64,000 bases of DNA from Ctenosaura bakeri (taxonomy: Eukaryota; Chordata; Lepidosauria; Squamata; Iguanidae). Under the pieces are notes generated by a model. That model saw only the letters and a list, made by a program, of their open reading frames with translations, ran no database searches and was not told where the DNA came from. The translations under genes and the position numbers were made by a program. Shown here piece after piece: positions 60,527-64,000 of the stretch (positions are counted from its first letter, which is position 1; every line of letters begins with the position of its first letter). The stretch is taken from assembly GCA_948474755.1 (NCBI GenBank), contig CAOLHI010000564.1, positions 682,001-746,000 on the forward strand. The letters run 5' to 3'.

Positions 60527-60689
60527 CTGCTCAAAGGCAACCACACTGCCATCATTGTAAATCTCCACACACTTTGCGCACTTCTCCACATAGATTTGGG
60601 CTACAATATTTAAACTCTTATTTGAAAGTAAGTCCCAATGAACAAAGAAAAATTTGCTTGCTCCTTCCACATAAACATGGAGAGGTTCA
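60527..60689 (-). CDS. Candidate 163-nt internal exon, unidentified gene
   Basis: The minus strand shows acceptor TTGCAAAG before 60689 and donor GAGCAG|GTTTGT at 60527. One leading base completes a codon, then 54 codons run open to phase 0. The peptide contains LHVYVEGASKFFFVHWDLLS and AQIYVEKCAKCVEIYNDGS, with one N-glycosylation site (NKS) and paired Cys, suggesting a beta-rich ectodomain. Its 5' phase fits the 3' phase of the candidate exon at 61973-62178. No family recognised. Confidence 0.45.
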
Positions 60690-60699
60690 CTTTGCAAAT

Positions 60700-60794
60700 C
60701 AGTAATCCAGAGTGCACAGTTAACTAGGCCACCTCATTATGGCCTGGAACAACAAAATATAATACAGAAGGGAAGGGTTGAGAAATATATGCAT
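60700..60794. other. Gap between candidate exon and LINE tail
   Basis: Would be intron if the exon model is right; nothing else seen. Confidence 0.4.
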
Positions 60795-60992
60795 AGTTAG
60801 TTGTGATTGGTTGTATAGGTGTGATTGGTTTGTCATTTTTAATTTGTATTTTAATTTTGTTTTAATTACTACTGTTGTCTAATATGTGTTTTAACTTTTA
60901 TATGGTATAGTTTTAACTATGTTTTCTTTTTAAACTATTGTAAACTGCTTTGAGTCCTTTCAACAAAAAAAGAAAAAAGCAGGGTATAAATA
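60795..60992 (+). mobile_element. L2-like LINE 3' UTR and tail
   Basis: T-rich sequence leads to AACTATTGTAAACTGCTTTG, AGTCCTTTCAAC and AGCAGGGTATAAATAAG. This is the ending I associate with reptile L2-like elements ('..ttgtaaaccgctttgagtcc..gcggggtataaataa'). The 5' part and ORFs are absent. Confidence 0.6.
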
Positions 60993-61028
60993 AGGAGGAG
61001 GAGGAGGAGAGGCAGCAGCAGCAGGAAG
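60991..61028. repeat. (GGA)n/(GCA)n trinucleotide tract
   Basis: GGAGGAGGAGGAGGAGA then GGCAGCAGCAGCAGGAAG, grown from the LINE tail. Confidence 0.9.
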
Positions 61029-61329
61029 ACTAACATGGAGCAATATTATTCATTAAAATCTTCAGTGCAAAGTAAAGTGCATCAGTTACAAAATCTCCTT
61101 GAAAGAAAATGTTAACAAAGCCATTATTATTAGGCAACCCCCACCTCTAGTTGACCTAATCTTATATGTCCACAGAATCAGGAAGTGATGAGTCATATTT
61201 TTTAGAAGTAGCATCATTCTTAAACTGCCTCTTTAAACAATGGAATCACAACTTTATAATTAGTTTGATCTGTTAATTGAACTAGTGTGCATAGTATTGA
61301 CTGTGATGATGTATTGGCTATACAACAAA

Positions 61330-61374
61330 AACATTCATCCATTCAGTCAGCCATTCAGGTATTCAGCCATTCAA
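61330..61374. repeat. Degenerate CCATTCA(G) repeat
   Basis: ATCCATTCAGTCAGCCATTC, AGGTATTCAGCCATTCAA: about five imperfect ATTCA-containing units. Confidence 0.75.
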
Positions 61375-61972
61375 TAGGTAATTGACTTATAGAGCCTCTC
61401 TAGTGATCCAAAGGTAGAAGATGCTGAGTTGTCTGGGCTGCCCAACATCACCATTTATTGTTGGGTAAAGTCCTTTAGCTGTAGGATATCAACCTTAGTT
61501 CCGTTTGAATCAAAATGCAGAAAGTTTCATATGTTCAAGAAGTGCATCCTGAATATATCTGGGTTTTATTTATTTCATAGTTCAAATAATCTCAGAGATA
61601 AATGTTATTTGTGTTTCTAGTATTATTCTCCCAGATGGAGAGGGATTAATTTGAAGTACATAAACAGAGCCTATGAAACAAGTATGGCTGTAAGGATAAT
61701 GCAGGACTGCTGAAGGTCCACATGTATTTTTATGAGTGTATAAAATGCACCCAGTTGTCTTTAAACAGGATCAAGCAGTTTGAATTTACAGCAAATTTAA
61801 TAAATGGAGAGCCTAACTCTCACCTGGTAGTCCTTTTTTTTATCATGAGCTTTACTTGAAAATATTACTGAAGGGTCAATTCTCGTCTACATACCAAGTG
61901 ACAATTTTGAGTTAACTGTCTTATGTGCAAAAGCTTAAGAAGACTTATAGGGCTGTCACAGTATTTAACTAC

Positions 61973-62178
61973 TCATTTTTGCTTGCATGATTGTTACTGA
62001 TATGACCATAGAACACTGATCTGTCCAAAAGAGGATCAAAATTATAGAGTGGAACAGCAGGATTTATGAATGAGATATCTTTGGCTGCAAAAGCATTCCC
62101 ATTATAGCACTCTGCCACCACAGAACTGCTGTGTAATTGGAAGCAGATTTTTTCCCATGTACTAAAGCTATATTCAAA
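61973..62178 (-). CDS. Candidate 206-nt internal exon, unidentified gene
   Basis: On the minus strand the pyrimidine-rich CTCTCTTATTGTTTGGCAG abuts 62178. The frame then runs FEYSFSTWEKICFQLHSSSV through DISFINPAVPLYNFDPLLDR. An in-frame stop lies at 61969, so a donor must come before it; GA|GTAGTT at 61973 is modest but leaves two bases that join the single leading base of 60527-60689 to give Asp. The aromatic-rich, two-Cys composition resembles a secreted or extracellular domain. Family unknown; human and chicken proteins should be searched with the joined pair. Confidence 0.42.
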
Positions 62179-62718
62179 CTGCCAAACAATAAGAGAGGAG
62201 CTTTTCTGAACAAGTATCATTACATACCTGCTTCTCCCTCTCTGAGTTATTTAGAAATAGATCTTATTCTTGTCTAGGTGATTAAAATGGGTGCAAAAGT
62301 ACCCTGTTTACATAAAAATAGAAAACCTTGAGCAGTGAAGGAGTCCTCTTTGAACAAAAGTCAGAATAAACATGTATATCCACTAGTGTGGCTATTTAAA
62401 GCTAAAGAATGCATGAATGTTTATTATTATGGGGAGTCATGTGGCTTTAAATACGCTTGTACAATTGTTCCTTTTGGATTAACACCAAGAGTTCCCACTC
62501 CAAGGCAGCAGAAGTGCTCTTAAAGCTAAAATATACTATACAAGCATTCCTTAAACGATGGCCCATGAGAGCCGACACACAGCAGTCCCAGATACATTTA
62601 GGGAAATGACTGGTCATCATTTACACAACAGCATATATACATAAAATATATGTTGTAAAATCATTTTTCCCCTCATTTAAAATAGCCAAACACAAGCCTA
62701 TGCCATTGGTTAAGATTA

Positions 62719-63105
62719 CAGTCATCCTTCCACATTTGCTAGGGCTAGGTGCACAGGACCCCCATGAAAGTGGAAAAACCGTGAATAACTCTAGGCCCTC
62801 CCAAACCATATTTAACACACACAAAAAGTATGATCAGCATGTTCAACCCACCATGGATTCCTTTGAGGCATCAAGGTTCCTTCACAAGGCAGAAGTGGGT
62901 AGCTGGTGGGGCTCACCGCTACCTCCACTGCTGCCCTACACCCATTTTTAATAGGGACTTACAAGACTCGCTTGCAGTCGCTCAGTCTCCCGAGGCTTGC
63001 AGTCCCCATTAAAAATAGCACAGGGAAGCAGCAGAGGTGACAGTAAATAATCCATGAATAATCAAATCTGAGAAAGTGAAACCCCCAAATGTGGAGGGCT
63101 GACTG
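62719..63105. mobile_element. Tigger-like MITE, copy 3 (TA target site)
   Basis: Left end CAGTCATCCTTCCACATTTG and AAAGTGGAAAAACCGTGAAT; right end CCCCCAAATGTGGAGGGCTG then ACTG. TA lies at 62717-62718 and 63106-63107. The interior contains two inverted CCCATTTTTAATAGGGACTT-like blocks (about 62940 and 63005). Non-coding. Confidence 0.85.
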
Positions 63106-63109
63106 TATT

Positions 63110-63645
63110 TCCATTTTGCAGATGCAAAATTAAGACTAGGCTATGGCCACCACACTTTCAGTCACTGAGCTCAGTTATGGACCTAAGTCTTCAAGAACTC
63201 AAACCTGACACTGGTCTATAGAGAAAGCATCAGGACCTCCCACAGCAGCTAGCAATCTAAACTGGGTTGACTCTGGCTGATTCCAGCAGCTCTGGCAAAC
63301 TTAAAGGGGTAACCTCCTCACAGCAGTGGGGGGGGCACTGGCCATTCCAGTCCCCATTATCATTCTGGCTGCTGTACTACTTTCTCTGCCCTCCACTGCC
63401 TGTCTCTCTGGTCTCCATCACCCCGGTTATTCTGTTTCCATTTCTTATGCCAAGCATTTTCCAGATAGCAGTAAAAAGCAATCTCTTTGTTTCTTTTTTC
63501 CAACATTTAGTCAGATGGGCATATGATGCAGAACACAGTACCTGATGCCAAGCCTCCAGCCATATTGACTGTCTTCATTTCCTGCAGAGTATCTGCTCTG
63601 CAGCATGTACCCACACACAGATACTTATGTAGACCAACACTCAGA
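63110..63645. other. Unique sequence, nothing recognised
   Basis: A G7 run near 63330; no supported gene. Confidence 0.4.
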
Positions 63646-63647
63646 AA

Positions 63648-63708
63648 AGTTACTTTTTGGACTGCAGCTCCCAGATTCCCCCCAGCCAGTATGGTAACTG
63701 AACTCCCA
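63648..63708. mobile_element. hAT-like MITE scrap
   Basis: TTTTTGGACTGCAGCTCCC, AGATTCCCCCCAGCCAGTATGG matches one arm of the lizard hAT-like foldback family. Confidence 0.45.
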
Positions 63709-64000
63709 GACAAGAGACACAAGGGTCTACATCACAAGGGGAAATGAAAGGAGCAGAGCATGCTTCCTTCTGCAACCATTTACCCTCCAATGCAGGGAGG
63801 ACAATGGAGCTGAGTGACAGGCCTGGGAATGACAAGTGAACACATCCATCCCTGCCAGCCCCATGCAGTTCTCAGAGGGGGAAGGGGATTAATACCTGAC
63901 CAGGGCTAGCAGGGAAAAGGACATCTCTAAAATAAGCAATGGTCCACACCATTAACCAGCAGCATTCATTTTATTTGTTTTATTTATTTAGTTTACACTC

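Noticed and set aside
1..64000. Endogenous retrovirus, CRISPR array or bacterial contamination
   Set aside because: No LTR pair, gag/pol motifs, primer binding site, regularly spaced short repeats or operon-like coding density was seen.

Overview
This is nuclear DNA from a vertebrate, most likely a squamate reptile and perhaps an iguanian lizard. The evidence is a tRNA-derived SINE present in nine copies whose layout I recognise as the lizard L2-mobilised type ('Anolis SINE 2'-like), together with CR1 and L2-like LINE 3' ends, a large and varied load of short inverted-repeat DNA transposons (MITEs), and AT-rich unique sequence with no bacterial-style gene packing. The species attribution is inference; no alignment was possible.

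No complete gene can be read in the window. Almost every open frame is a chance frame or lies inside a repeat. The best protein-coding evidence is a set of short minus-strand segments with open frames, ordinary codon use and plausible splice sites: 61973-62178, 60527-60689, 55226-55321, 43048-43301 and 15316-15389. The first two join in compatible phase (2 nt + 1 nt). They may be exons of one or more large minus-strand genes with long introns. The first three suggest a secreted or membrane ectodomain (several Cys and Asn-X-Ser/Thr sites), but I could not identify the protein family.

Layout. 0-5 kb: palindromic Harbinger-like MITEs and a SINE split by a 904-bp DNA transposon. 5-8.5 kb: degraded LINE 3' ends, a 25-bp-stem hairpin, small foldback MITEs. 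9-13.2 kb: a TA-flanked Tigger-like MITE and two SINEs. 13-20 kb: the candidate exon at 15.3 kb, an (AAGG)n tract, a hAT-like MITE with 8-bp target duplication, a CR1 fragment, and a unique stretch that looks conserved (18.5-18.9 kb). 20-33 kb: mostly unique sequence with foldbacks, a good CR1 3' end (26.9-27.5 kb) and microsatellites. 33.4-33.9 kb: a CpG-rich Harbinger-like MITE that forms a GC island. 35-41 kb: SINEs, a second Tigger-like MITE, a hAT-like foldback. 45.7-47.5 kb: a third Harbinger-like MITE, then an unusual element built round three 137-bp tandem units. 51.6-51.8 kb: a long foldback. 53-62 kb: possible conserved noncoding DNA, candidate exons, L2-like LINE tail. 62.7-63.1 kb: a third Tigger-like MITE.

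The most informative results are structural: target-site duplications can be read directly for at least eight elements, a nested insertion gives relative ages, and two Harbinger-like copies keep a hairpin although the arm sequence has changed. I saw no endogenous retrovirus, CRISPR array, rRNA or intact tRNA gene.
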